From a virus, in the IMG/VR virus record IMGVR_UViG_3300025168_000157, positions 1 to 45,824 of that record: 45,824 bases of DNA; one strand, given 5' to 3'. Position 1 is the stretch's first letter; each line of letters starts with the position of its first letter. The notes under the pieces are model-generated. The model saw only the letters and a list, made by a program, of their open reading frames with translations, was not told where the DNA came from and did no database searches. A program made the translations under genes and the position numbers. Positions 9,709-18,429 of the stretch are shown here, piece by piece.

Positions 9709-10274
9709 TCAGAAGCCCCCGCTAAAAATTGGCGGGCTTTTCCTGTTAGCGATGCTTTTGTATCGGTATTGATTGTAGGTATTCCCCTTGAACCACACCA
9801 ATTTTGCATTTGAGCCCTTGTCATTCCTGATGAAAACCCAGCTTCCATCAACATTTCATCGGTTACATCGTCAGCAGTTAAACTTGAAGATTCACTTACT
9901 ATTTCTGGAACTTCAGGAAGAAGGTCAGAACTTGTTATAGTAGTTGTTTCTTCAACGACTGGTTCAGGTTCAGGTTCAGGCTCAGGTTCAGGTTCAGGCT
10001 CAGGCTCAGCTACAGGAGCTGATTTCTTAGCCGCTTCTTGAAGAGCTTTTATCATTTCTTTGCCTTGTGATTTTGGGGTTGCCCCCGTTACGATCCACAT
10101 TGTAGTGCCGTTAGCAATAGCGGGTAGTATCTCTTGTTCTATCCACCAATCGGGTATATCATCCCGGCTAACGCCTCTAGCAAAGCCATACCGAACACCA
10201 TTTATTGATAGCTCGGTGTATGCCTTTCCACCTGCATATTTTAAGGTAAGAGCCAAAAGGCTCACCTCAAGCAT
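9705..10274 (-). CDS. protein with Glu-Pro repeat linker and C-terminal helical domain
   Basis: The 189-residue product has three parts. The first 85 residues form a compact domain with IPDWWIEQEILPAI and a lysine-rich helix. A run of Glu-Pro dipeptides follows (about residues 93-108), then an acidic Thr/Ser linker. The last 50 residues (VTDEMLMEAGFSSGMTR ... LTGKARQFL) look like a small helix-extended-loop-helix (SAP/HeH-type) module. Rigid EP linkers of this kind tether two domains. It overlaps both neighbours, placing it in the head-completion cluster. Specific function unknown. Confidence 0.65.
   Translation of the reverse strand: MLEVSLLALTLKYAGGKAYTELSINGVRYGFARGVSRDDIPDWWIEQEILPAIANGTTMWIVTGATPKSQGKEMIKALQEAAKKSAPVAEPEPEPEPEPEPEPEPVVEETTTITSSDLLPEVPEIVSESSSLTADDVTDEMLMEAGFSSGMTRAQMQNWCGSRGIPTINTDTKASLTGKARQFLAGASE
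9958..10010 (-). repeat. Glu-Pro coding micro-repeat
   Basis: Tandem 6-bp units (GAACCT, GAGCCT and variants on the minus strand) encode the EPEP run. Such a tract can change length by slippage, altering linker length without a frameshift. Confidence 0.8.
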
Positions 10275-10644
10275 ACAGTATTGTCAATCTGTGCGTATCG
10301 CCAGCTGTGTTACCTGCTGTTGTGAAAACTACTGTTGCACCTGATGTATGAGATAGTGTTGTACCTTCAAAACCACCTGAGTTATTGTGTAGTCCAAGAA
10401 CCGCTAATGCTGCTGTTCCGCTTACGCCAGTTATACCTGTATCAGTTAAGTCAAAAGTTGTTGCCGTACTTGCTGATGCACATACAAGATCCACTACGAG
10501 TAGCTTCAAACCACCCTCAGCATTTCCAGCAGATACACCTGCTATTCCATTCAACCATGCGGTTGAGCTATCTCTTGTTCCCGCCCATAGTCCTGTATCC
10601 AAGACTACTGAGCTGCTTGCTTCTGTAATATTTACGTTTGCCAT
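10267..10644 (-). CDS. probable capsid decoration-type protein
   Basis: This 125-residue, Gly/Ala/Thr-rich protein lies immediately downstream of the major capsid gene, the usual place for a head-decoration protein. It has an excellent ribosome site (GAGGTGA, 8 nt from the ATG). The sequence is predominantly short beta segments (LKLLVVDLVCA, TFDLTDTGITGVSG, ATVVFTTAGN) and ends HRLTILYA, much as the 176-residue protein ends IRLVLIYE. The two may therefore share a fold. Function assigned by position and composition. Confidence 0.6.
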   Translation of the reverse strand: MANVNITEASSSVVLDTGLWAGTRDSSTAWLNGIAGVSAGNAEGGLKLLVVDLVCASASTATTFDLTDTGITGVSGTAALAVLGLHNNSGGFEGTTLSHTSGATVVFTTAGNTAGDTHRLTILYA

Positions 10645-10682
10645 ATTTTATTCACCTCTTTATCTCCATATCTCCAAAGCAC

Positions 10683-11852
10683 CTAAGCACTCAAGTCCCT
10701 CACTTTACCATGCGCACCATAGAACAGTTGCCAAAGGTCGCCCATAGTATGGAACATACCCATTTGACCCAGCCTGTTGATTCCAAATGGATCGCCAGTT
10801 TCAATACCTGATTCGTGATATAGAGTAGGTTTAGCTGTGCAGAAATACATATAATCTGTATCCATGTAGTATAGACGGCTTAATCCGCCACCATCTTCAA
10901 CTACATCTTTAGAAGGAATTAGAGGAACACCGTTGTATGTTGCTACGATGAAACCAGCTTCCATACCGGGAACACCTTTTACACCATTAACGCCGGGTGT
11001 GACTCTCTTCATCTCAGTAAATCTTTGCTGAGGTTGTAGTAGTTGTTGGATTTTCTCAAGTGTATCATAGCCAGTCAAGATAACTTTTGGCTGACCTCCA
11101 CGTTCCCATACACTTCGGAACATACCGTCAAGGATGTTCAAAGTTAATGGTCTTTGAGCTGATGTTGTACCCGCATCTACGTTAGCATCATACCATTGTC
11201 TTGAGCTTCCATCGTCTGCTCTATCAATATTGTATTGCTTGTGGTCGCCAGCAGCTATATCGCTGAAGCTTGTAGTTTCAATGTTAGTAGCAGATATGCA
11301 ACGATCTAATGATTCAAAGTCATTTAATGTAGTTGAACGGTTGCTTACATCGCTTAGAAGCATTTTATTGATAACTTCAGCGTGATGTTTAGCCATTTCC
11401 ATTTTCATAACAGCTCTTGCATCTCCAAGACCGTCATCTTTGTCAGCTAAGAACATAGCTGTTTCTGATAGGTCAAAGGTATGAGCTACTGTGCGTGGTT
11501 TGTCGCTGACATGAGCAAACTCAGGCTTGATTGTATCTGGTAGTGTTCCGTTCTCAGGAAGTCCACCACCTACTGCACCTGCATTCGGTTTGCCTGTGAC
11601 GACTCTCCATCCAGACTTTTCCCATGGTTTCTTTGGTAGTATAGAAAAGGCGTTGAACTCTTGGTTGAGTTGCGACCAAACCTTTCTACCAAATATTGCT
11701 TGGTATGTACCTGTTGTGGTACTCATTAAAGGCGAATCTGCCTTCAAAAGGTCTGTACCGGAATATGCCCATGCGTTAGCACCTGCACCAGCTCCGTAGT
11801 ATAGCCTCTCCATATCTTCAATCGTGCGTATGTATCCTCTCGAACCACTCAT
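10683..11852 (-). CDS. major capsid protein, HK97-fold type
   Basis: The 389-residue product follows the protease/scaffold gene and has a strong GAGGTGA ribosome site, as expected for the most abundant virion protein. Length and features fit the HK97 family. A helical N-terminal segment (IEDMERLYYG) is followed by a long-loop region (WEKSGWRVVTGKPN ... GGGLPENGTLPD). A spine helix follows (GDARAVMKMEMAKHHAEVINKML), then a peptide carrying the conserved-type LNILDGMFRSVWERGGQPKV, where the capsid family places its A-domain. There is no obvious large N-terminal delta domain, consistent with scaffold being supplied by the protease gene. Confidence 0.85.
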   Translation of the reverse strand: MSGSRGYIRTIEDMERLYYGAGAGANAWAYSGTDLLKADSPLMSTTTGTYQAIFGRKVWSQLNQEFNAFSILPKKPWEKSGWRVVTGKPNAGAVGGGLPENGTLPDTIKPEFAHVSDKPRTVAHTFDLSETAMFLADKDDGLGDARAVMKMEMAKHHAEVINKMLLSDVSNRSTTLNDFESLDRCISATNIETTSFSDIAAGDHKQYNIDRADDGSSRQWYDANVDAGTTSAQRPLTLNILDGMFRSVWERGGQPKVILTGYDTLEKIQQLLQPQQRFTEMKRVTPGVNGVKGVPGMEAGFIVATYNGVPLIPSKDVVEDGGGLSRLYYMDTDYMYFCTAKPTLYHESGIETGDPFGINRLGQMGMFHTMGDLWQLFYGAHGKVRDLSA

Positions 11853-11854
11853 AT

Positions 11855-12628
11855 TTAGTCACCTCTTCTTACAGCCCTACGAGCTAAATCTTCAACAGCT
11901 CTCCATCCATCAAGATCAGTACCCATAGCTGCGTACTCTTCATGTGTAGGGACTCTAATATCAGTTGGTTGAACTACAACGGATTTTTGTATTTCGTTGT
12001 TAGTAGTGCGTAGGTTTGCGATTTCATGCTTTAGTGCATTAATTTGCCCTGAGTAATCTCTTGACTTCTGAACTTGTAAAGCTCTTGAAGTTTCAGTTTG
12101 GTATCGAGATTCCCACTCGCCTTTTACCATGCCTTTGAGAGATTCTTCATCACGAAGGCTTGCATAAGCCCTGTAACCTTTTTCAAGACCAGCAGGGGTA
12201 ATTTCACCTGATGATGCTTTTGAACTTCTGCGAGATTTGATTACGTTTTTGTTTCCAGATGGACCTTTGTAAGCCATGTTAGAAACGCCCGGTTGCTTGA
12301 TAACATATTTATTTCCGCCCGGTGCTGCAAGAGCAGGGTATGAAGGTTCAGAAGCACCTTCTCCGCTTCCTTCTGGGTCGCCTTGACCTCTATGTGTATG
12401 ACCGCTATTGCCATCTACACCAGCTAAGTATGCCTTTTCAAGACCAAAATGTCCTCTTAGTTTGTCAAGATCAATTCCTTGCTCATGAGCAAACTTCTCA
12501 AGAGTATCAATGTAGGCTACTGCCGTATTGTTCTCAGTTGTCGTTTTTTCCACCGTACCTGTATCCATGTGTTTTAATACACGGCTTAGGCCATCTCTTA
12601 TTTCGCTTAATGCTTCACTTTCAGTCAT
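11855..12628 (-). CDS. nested in-frame scaffold protein from an internal start
   Basis: Codon 200 of the protease gene is an ATG preceded by CAAAGGTGA with a 7-nt gap. This is as good a ribosome site as those of the capsid and decoration genes, and better than that of the protease itself. Initiation there yields a 257-residue protein containing only the linker and coiled-coil scaffold region, without the His81/Ser139 catalytic core. Known parallels are lambda C/Nu3, where an in-frame internal start makes free scaffold in excess of protease. The upstream ribosome site is visible; expression is inferred. Confidence 0.6.
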   Translation of the reverse strand: MTESEALSEIRDGLSRVLKHMDTGTVEKTTTENNTAVAYIDTLEKFAHEQGIDLDKLRGHFGLEKAYLAGVDGNSGHTHRGQGDPEGSGEGASEPSYPALAAPGGNKYVIKQPGVSNMAYKGPSGNKNVIKSRRSSKASSGEITPAGLEKGYRAYASLRDEESLKGMVKGEWESRYQTETSRALQVQKSRDYSGQINALKHEIANLRTTNNEIQKSVVVQPTDIRVPTHEEYAAMGTDLDGWRAVEDLARRAVRRGD

Positions 12629-13225
12629 TTTTTGTTCACCTTTGTTTATTATTTCAGATTCATCCATCTTAAGGATTGTATAACGAGCTTCAGGATTAAT
12701 CCCTTTCTTACATAGAGTAACCTCATGTAATTCTAGCTCGGTAATCTCACGGTGGGATCCATGTTCTGGTGTATGCTTTGATACACGGAACAATGCTTGC
12801 CCTCCTATTGAAAAGGCTCGAAGGTCGCCATCTCTAATTTGATTTTGCACCTCTCTTGCCTTCTGTATGTCGCTTCTTATCTTACAAACGACAAAAAGGC
12901 CGTGATCATCAACTTCTGATTTCCATACTCGGCCTTGTGAATCTGAATGGTCGGCTACAACCTCTCCGACTTGTATTCCGCTATGTGCGAGCTGAACATT
13001 TCTAAACGCTTTATTTTCCATAAACTTAGAAAAAGCTTTTTTCAACGCCTCGCCCGGTATTCTATCACCCTGCTTATCTACCATATCTACACTAGCATAT
13101 CCAGCGATGTATAAATCACCACCAACTTGAGACTTCAAGATGAAATCTGAGCCGACAGCACTCCACTTAAGAGTGGGTTGTAATACAGCCTCTGCGGTTG
13201 CCATTGGTGAACTATCGTTATTCAA
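11855..13225 (-). CDS. prohead protease fused to a scaffold-like C-terminal domain
   Basis: The 456-residue product matches the HK97-type prohead protease family (peptidase U35/S78). I see GYASVDMVDKQGDRI at residues 42-56, a likely catalytic His81 in QLAHSG and Ser139 in LRAFSIGG, followed by ELHEVTLCKKGINPEA. From residue 200 the sequence changes to a scaffold-like part with Gly/Ser linkers, a duplicated GNKYVIK/GNKNVIK motif and a coiled coil (SGQINALKHEIANLRTTNNE). The listed start is TTG; ATG at 13204 is an alternative and neither has a clear ribosome site. The neighbour downstream is the capsid gene. Confidence 0.85.
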   Translation of the reverse strand: MNNDSSPMATAEAVLQPTLKWSAVGSDFILKSQVGGDLYIAGYASVDMVDKQGDRIPGEALKKAFSKFMENKAFRNVQLAHSGIQVGEVVADHSDSQGRVWKSEVDDHGLFVVCKIRSDIQKAREVQNQIRDGDLRAFSIGGQALFRVSKHTPEHGSHREITELELHEVTLCKKGINPEARYTILKMDESEIINKGEQKMTESEALSEIRDGLSRVLKHMDTGTVEKTTTENNTAVAYIDTLEKFAHEQGIDLDKLRGHFGLEKAYLAGVDGNSGHTHRGQGDPEGSGEGASEPSYPALAAPGGNKYVIKQPGVSNMAYKGPSGNKNVIKSRRSSKASSGEITPAGLEKGYRAYASLRDEESLKGMVKGEWESRYQTETSRALQVQKSRDYSGQINALKHEIANLRTTNNEIQKSVVVQPTDIRVPTHEEYAAMGTDLDGWRAVEDLARRAVRRGD

Positions 13226-13265
13226 TGGTATATGAACAGTAGGTTGTCAATGCTGTCAGGATATA

Positions 13266-16200
13266 TCAGATTGAATCCGTGCGAATCGTGGGTTGTGCCT
13301 CTAATTCGCGGGTTTTTTCATTTTTTTCTTTAATTGGAATACGCATTATAACTTTATCACCTTCAAACTCTATTTGCGGTTCTTCAACATCTGCTTGAGG
13401 GTCTAAAGAAAGGTTAGGGATTTCCAATTTATCACCTTCTCTATCTCGATTTATAGGGTCAGCAAAAGTAGTATTATTTTCATCTGTTATTTCAGTAGCT
13501 CCTGTGGGTGCTGTAATGTCTGCTTGCATACCTGCCCAAGCTCCACCATCTCCAGATGCTCTATTCATTCTAGGAAAAACAAACTTTTCAACAACAGTCG
13601 TATCAACTATATCATCATCAATAGCTTCATTCAAAGTCCATTTGTCATCTTCTGTTTGTTCAATTCCGTATTCGCCACCAAATCTCAAAAGATGATCGTG
13701 TTTTAATCCTTCAACTCTTTCTTCTAATTCTTCTGATGTTAATGATTCCTCAGCATTGTCTATTGCTTCTCTAACGTGACCCATAAGATGGTGAACGTCA
13801 TCGCCATCATCATCATCATCAATAATAGCTGGTGCTTTTACTAGCTTTCTTTTCTTTTTCTTAGTAGCTACTGAATGAACAGGTTGGTATGTTCCTTCGG
13901 TAGTTGATGACACCATGCCAACACCCGCACCGCCACCTGCACCGCCACCTGCACCGCCACCGCCACCTTCTTTGAGTAAGAAAGCAATTGGGGGGGTCCA
14001 AAGAACTTCTTGTGATTGAGCTTGTTTTACTAAATGAGGGTAGCCTTCGTATCTATCAATAAATATTCCATGCTCATCATTTCCTAGCTTAACCTTTACA
14101 GGTGCTAATATTTCAGGATATTCTAATATCACAGTATCGCCTTTAATCATTACTTCAGGCAAAGGTGGGTATATTTTTGTTTTAGATATGTCATCATTAG
14201 CAAATAATATCCATTTTGGATGTAATTCTTTTTCTTTGATAAAAGTGGATGTGGCATCCCTAACAAAAAACTCGCCTCTATCAAAAGAAGCTATTGCTTT
14301 GACTAATCCTTCATCATCTGAATTAACACAATTAGAAGGCGCAGGGAAGTGAACATTGTCAGTTGAATGGTATAATGTTCTTAATACGTTAATTCTATCT
14401 TCTAATGGTTCAAAAGATAAATCAGATCCTTTATGGACTAACAAATCAATTACATTTAACGTGCTATCGTCTAAATAAGCATCAAAGGTAAAATCGCCTT
14501 TCATATCTTTGAGGTCTTTTGAAATTGTATTAGGAACACGGGGCTCTATTGATTTTCCTCTTTTTTCAATAAGCATACGTTCTCCAGATGGTTTATGTTG
14601 AACTATCCAATCACCACTAAATCCTTTCAAGGTAGTCAAATCATCTATGTCTTTCACCACATGAGCTGGTGTAATTAGCTTATTACCAAATACGCCAGTC
14701 GGTTCGTAATCATCATCGGATTTATGCAAATCGGTTACGAGAGATGGATAACCCGTGTGATTAGATGTGAGCAATCTAATATCTTCATCTTTTGTTTGTA
14801 TTGGTTTTTTACTATATGCAGGGTCTATCATACGAACATGACCTTCATGTGCTGTCCTTTGCATAATTGTAAATGGCTGTTCAGCTAACGAGAATGTTAT
14901 TCCAGAGCTTAAATCGTCAGACCAAATTAAAGTAGCGGGCATTCTATGACCCCAAGCATCAGTATTACCTGTATTGTAAATAGGTGGAACTACACCCATA
15001 GATTCGGGCGATACAGGGCCCAATGTTCCCTCTTCTGATGATAGTTGGCCGGAATCAAGATTAGGTAATGACATTACTGAATGCCCACCTGAATCACCAT
15101 ACTTCATCAAAGAATAATTTGCTGCCGCCATGAGCTGTTGAATATTTCCTCTAGCTATGGTATTAGCTTCAACATCAGCCCAAGCATTTTCACCAAGGCT
15201 TCCAATAAATACTTCAGAACCCAATTGCTGATTGACAATACCTGCAAGCCTCATGGCTTCTCTTGTCAATGCTTTATCTGCATCTTCAAAAAATGAATTG
15301 TGAAGTTTGTGGAAATCGGGATTAGAATTAGGATGTTCTAAGCCGATAAATTGAGCTAAAGGCGCACCGTGTTCTCCTACATTCATCATAGCCCTACCAA
15401 AAGGTGCAATCATGTATGCGTCATGTGGTATTGTCATCATTGAACCTTGAGATCCTATTTCAGATGGGTGCAAATGATGGTGGAATGCCGCCGCACCACT
15501 CCAATTAGCTCTTTTTCTTTCAAAATCTAAATTAACTGTGGAATCAGATGATACAACACCAGATAATTCGCCTTGCCCTGCTTCAGTATTTGCGGCCATT
15601 GGGAAGTGAGAACCTGCAATTGAATGTCTCCCGGTAAGAGGAATCCCTTCAAACAACATTTCACCAAGCCAAGATTCATTGAATATCTTAGAATAACTTT
15701 GTGAGAATATTGTTTTTAATGAATTAATATCTCTACCTACACCGCCCCAATATAGGAATGGTTGCCACCAATGGTGGTTATGATTCGGAACTATACCTTC
15801 TTCGCTTAGATTCCAAGGCGAATTGTGATGCCTATCCGGTGCTGTTGCATTCGGTCCAGCTTCAACGGGTCCTGATTTATCTGCTGGTCGCATCCACCAT
15901 GAAGCTAAAGGCGTAAATCTATCTCTCCAATTTCGCAACGCTCGACCCCAAGTAAGCCCTGCTTTTTCTGCAAACTTGTTATTTAGAAACTTAGCTTCAG
16001 GTGAACCTTGTTCAGTAGCTCCTAATTGCCCTACTAAATCCATGAATGTATCTCTTTGATTCGATGATTGATATTCTAAACCAAACAAATAAGATAACAA
16101 ACCATAGTTATCTGACAATTCTGTTTTTTTTGCTTCAAAATAACCTTCTTCAGAAAGCTCAGCATAACGGCTTCTATCTATGTTGTATAAGTCTAACATT

Positions 16201-16688
16201 GATTCAGCTGGGTCGCCCATCATTTCAAACATAGGTCTTAGGTCGTTTCTGATTCTTCTTTCAGCTTCTCTGCTATCACTTAATTGATTTATGAAACCAA
16301 GAACATGATTTGCATAATTAGGATCACCATGTACTGCACCGTGCAAAAGAGGGCAACTATTTGATTCGGGATGAAAAGGGTGTTGTTTTCCAAATCTATT
16401 ATCCATTTCAGCTTCAGGCCAATCGCCAGCGTAGCTAGTTGAAATCTTAGTATGGCCGTTAAGAAAAGCACTCATATCTTGAGGAATTACCATTGTTGAT
16501 GGATTCATAGGATTATCTAAATCTCTCATAGAGTAAGGTGGTGGTTCTGAAGCTACTGCAAGAGTAGCCGCATCTTGAGGTGATTCTACAACACCTAATT
16601 CTTCTTTGTAAATATCTAAATCATATTCTCCGCCAGTAAGAGCTGAAAGAAGTGTATCGGTTCTTTTTCTTACTAGCTCATCAGACAT
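13266..16688 (-). CDS. 1,140-residue virion-cluster protein with ligase-like nucleotidyltransferase core
   Basis: It starts at an ATG with a GAGGTGA site. Residues 1-680 are unknown, rich in His, Asn and Trp (for example HHNSPWNL and NHNHHWWQPFLYWG). Residues about 685-830 follow the order of ATP-dependent DNA ligase/capping-enzyme motifs: I as HKPSGERMLI (Lys699), III as FTFDAYLDDSTLNVIDLL, IIIa as PLEDRINVLRTLY, IV as DDEGLVKA (Glu793) and V as STFIKEKELHPKW. Motif I has Ser where KxDG ligases have Asp, and motif IV has its lysine one residue early, so activity is uncertain. A glycine-rich spacer, a KKKKRK patch and an acidic DDDDDGDD run precede a helical C-terminus. It lies between head genes, so it may be carried in the virion. 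Confidence 0.6.
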   Translation of the reverse strand: MSDELVRKRTDTLLSALTGGEYDLDIYKEELGVVESPQDAATLAVASEPPPYSMRDLDNPMNPSTMVIPQDMSAFLNGHTKISTSYAGDWPEAEMDNRFGKQHPFHPESNSCPLLHGAVHGDPNYANHVLGFINQLSDSREAERRIRNDLRPMFEMMGDPAESMLDLYNIDRSRYAELSEEGYFEAKKTELSDNYGLLSYLFGLEYQSSNQRDTFMDLVGQLGATEQGSPEAKFLNNKFAEKAGLTWGRALRNWRDRFTPLASWWMRPADKSGPVEAGPNATAPDRHHNSPWNLSEEGIVPNHNHHWWQPFLYWGGVGRDINSLKTIFSQSYSKIFNESWLGEMLFEGIPLTGRHSIAGSHFPMAANTEAGQGELSGVVSSDSTVNLDFERKRANWSGAAAFHHHLHPSEIGSQGSMMTIPHDAYMIAPFGRAMMNVGEHGAPLAQFIGLEHPNSNPDFHKLHNSFFEDADKALTREAMRLAGIVNQQLGSEVFIGSLGENAWADVEANTIARGNIQQLMAAANYSLMKYGDSGGHSVMSLPNLDSGQLSSEEGTLGPVSPESMGVVPPIYNTGNTDAWGHRMPATLIWSDDLSSGITFSLAEQPFTIMQRTAHEGHVRMIDPAYSKKPIQTKDEDIRLLTSNHTGYPSLVTDLHKSDDDYEPTGVFGNKLITPAHVVKDIDDLTTLKGFSGDWIVQHKPSGERMLIEKRGKSIEPRVPNTISKDLKDMKGDFTFDAYLDDSTLNVIDLLVHKGSDLSFEPLEDRINVLRTLYHSTDNVHFPAPSNCVNSDDEGLVKAIASFDRGEFFVRDATSTFIKEKELHPKWILFANDDISKTKIYPPLPEVMIKGDTVILEYPEILAPVKVKLGNDEHGIFIDRYEGYPHLVKQAQSQEVLWTPPIAFLLKEGGGGGAGGGAGGGAGVGMVSSTTEGTYQPVHSVATKKKKRKLVKAPAIIDDDDDGDDVHHLMGHVREAIDNAEESLTSEELEERVEGLKHDHLLRFGGEYGIEQTEDDKWTLNEAIDDDIVDTTVVEKFVFPRMNRASGDGGAWAGMQADITAPTGATEITDENNTTFADPINRDREGDKLEIPNLSLDPQADVEEPQIEFEGDKVIMRIPIKEKNEKTRELEAQPTIRTDSI

Positions 16689-16697
16689 ATACTCACC

Positions 16698-17555
16698 TCA
16701 TAGGCGAGCATAGACTTGTTCCGTGAGGCTCGCAATTTCTTCAATAATGCCGACTTTACCCGGATGTGCTTTCTTTAACTCAGTAAGTTTCTCTTCCCAT
16801 GTATCAATATTATCAGTAAAGCCGCCACCATCATTTAGTTTCATGTGTAAAGAAGAACTATCTACACCATAACCTGTTTGAGCTACTGATGGCATTTTAT
16901 ACACTTCACTAATTGGACTTCGTGTAGGTCCATCTTCCATGTAAGGGATTCTTTGATTCGTGCTATAAACGGTTGCTCTAATCTGTTCGCTGCCTGATAC
17001 TTCCATTAGTTGAGGCACATGATCATTTACTGAATCTTCTTGTTCATATTTTACAAATATTCCACGTTCTCTTAGAAATTGAGTAGTTGCATCACCTTTT
17101 TCTATTTTGCACCAACAATCGTCTGCACATGAGCCTTCATTAACACCACCTGCACCCGGAGTGAAACTACCTAGTTTATGGGTTCTTCCTTTCTTCATTT
17201 GCTTAAAGTCATCACCATCAATGTCGCCATCCTTGTCTTTATCAAGATTCTTTTGCCCGCCGACTAATGGTTTCTTTTTGCTATCTTTCTTGCCTTTGCC
17301 AATTTTGTTTTTATTGCCTTTAGGGTTTGGTAAATCCGGCATTTTTTTATCGCCACGATCTGATTTGTAACCACCTTTAGGTGAACAATCACTACAATCA
17401 TCACTCTTACAACCCATGCAATTCATGTTTTTATCCATGTAAGCCATACTGCTGTTCTTTGATTTGACAATGCGTTCTAATTCATTGACTATACCTAAAA
17501 GTTGGCCTTCAGGTGTGTCGTTCATTGGGTCGTGGTATGCAAATCCTTGATTCAT
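16698..17555 (-). CDS. Cys- and Lys-rich protein with an EF-hand-like loop
   Basis: The 285-residue product has a helical N-terminus, then SMAYMDK and a cysteine cluster (CMGCKSDDCSDC, residues 46-57). A lysine/glycine-rich stretch follows, then one calcium-loop signature DKDKDGDIDGDD (residues 105-116), a second cysteine pair (CADDCWC) and a C-terminal helix. The SMAYMDK box also occurs in the tagged 266-residue protein at 44308-45108. It starts at an ATGA overlap with the upstream 109-residue gene and lies in the head cluster. Metal binding is supported by motif; the role is unknown. Confidence 0.65.
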   Translation of the reverse strand: MNQGFAYHDPMNDTPEGQLLGIVNELERIVKSKNSSMAYMDKNMNCMGCKSDDCSDCSPKGGYKSDRGDKKMPDLPNPKGNKNKIGKGKKDSKKKPLVGGQKNLDKDKDGDIDGDDFKQMKKGRTHKLGSFTPGAGGVNEGSCADDCWCKIEKGDATTQFLRERGIFVKYEQEDSVNDHVPQLMEVSGSEQIRATVYSTNQRIPYMEDGPTRSPISEVYKMPSVAQTGYGVDSSSLHMKLNDGGGFTDNIDTWEEKLTELKKAHPGKVGIIEEIASLTEQVYARL

Positions 17556-17881
17556 TGTTTAGCCGCCTCTTCTGCATCAATCCATTCCTGTAGCTCATCG
17601 TATCGGCTTTTGGATTTAGTAAATATTTCACCAGAACCGTCAAAAGGAGTATCTAATCTCATTTCGTCTGCTCCAGCTCTATTTAATGGGTCGAATATTT
17701 CTGCGGCATGAGGTGTTGATACTCGTAACCAACCTGCTTTCTGCAATAGTGCGTCAGGGTTTGAAATTGCTTTTCGTAAGTCATGATTTTCGTGTTCAAC
17801 AAAAGCTATTCTTTCATTTAATGCACGAAGCTCTCCTACCACCTGCTTTAATATTTCTAATTCACCTGTATCATCGCTCAT
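17552..17881 (-). CDS. small coiled-coil protein of the head cluster
   Basis: The first 45 of 109 residues (LEILKQVVGELRALNERIAFV and on) form a clear amphipathic coiled coil; the C-terminus is acidic and helical. Both ends overlap the neighbours as ATGA, so its translation is coupled to them. It could be a minor scaffold or portal-associated protein, but there is no specific motif. Confidence 0.65.
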   Translation of the reverse strand: MSDDTGELEILKQVVGELRALNERIAFVEHENHDLRKAISNPDALLQKAGWLRVSTPHAAEIFDPLNRAGADEMRLDTPFDGSGEIFTKSKSRYDELQEWIDAEEAAKQ

Positions 17882-18420
17882 AATCCCATACCTCCAAGCA
17901 TACTATTCAAACCATTCACGGGCGGGTTCGCCACTTGAGGGTTTGCTATCTCAGTCATGTTAGGTGCTTGAACAGGTGCATCATACTCTAACATCGTCAT
18001 AACTTGAGGGTCTTTTTGCATAGCCGCTAATAATGAAAACATTTCATCGTATTTTTCCATTACTAACCCCAATACCATATCAAATTGAGATATACCTTCA
18101 CTTGGCATACCATTACTTGCCCATTGAGCTAAATACCCTTTTCTTGTTCCAAGCATATCTCCAAGCTGCCCTGCCGCAGCTAATAACTCATCGTAATATT
18201 TCTTACCTGCCGCAGAAGCAGGTACTACTGGTGGAACAAGTGATTGGTCTTGAACGGGTTGAGTATTAGCTAAACCCGCACCTGCTGGTGTATTAGGGTC
18301 TGATGCCATCATAGCTGCATTGGGATCTGCGGGTCCGGCCTTGCGAAGGAGAGTTGAACGAATCTCTAAAGCTCTCATCCGGTCTGATATTGACCCTCTA
18401 TCTGATGTAAATCCCGCCAC
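17878..18420 (-). CDS. hypothetical head-cluster protein (GTG start)
   Basis: The 180-residue product starts at GTG with a clear GAGGTGA site 5 nt upstream. A basic helical N-terminus (SISDRMRALEIRSTLLRKAG) is followed by a Pro/Ala-rich linker. A helical core (KKYYDELLAAAGQLGDMLG ... FDMVLGLVMEKYDEMFSLL) and a Pro/Asn tail complete it. It lies two genes downstream of the portal gene. No family recognised. Confidence 0.65.
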   Translation of the reverse strand: MAGFTSDRGSISDRMRALEIRSTLLRKAGPADPNAAMMASDPNTPAGAGLANTQPVQDQSLVPPVVPASAAGKKYYDELLAAAGQLGDMLGTRKGYLAQWASNGMPSEGISQFDMVLGLVMEKYDEMFSLLAAMQKDPQVMTMLEYDAPVQAPNMTEIANPQVANPPVNGLNSMLGGMGL

Positions 18421-18429
18421 TTTTTCACC

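Noticed and set aside
13201-13230. CCATTG/CAATGG inverted repeat around the protease start codon
   Set aside because: Only 6 bp arms and no conserved partner; it overlaps two possible starts and is most likely chance.
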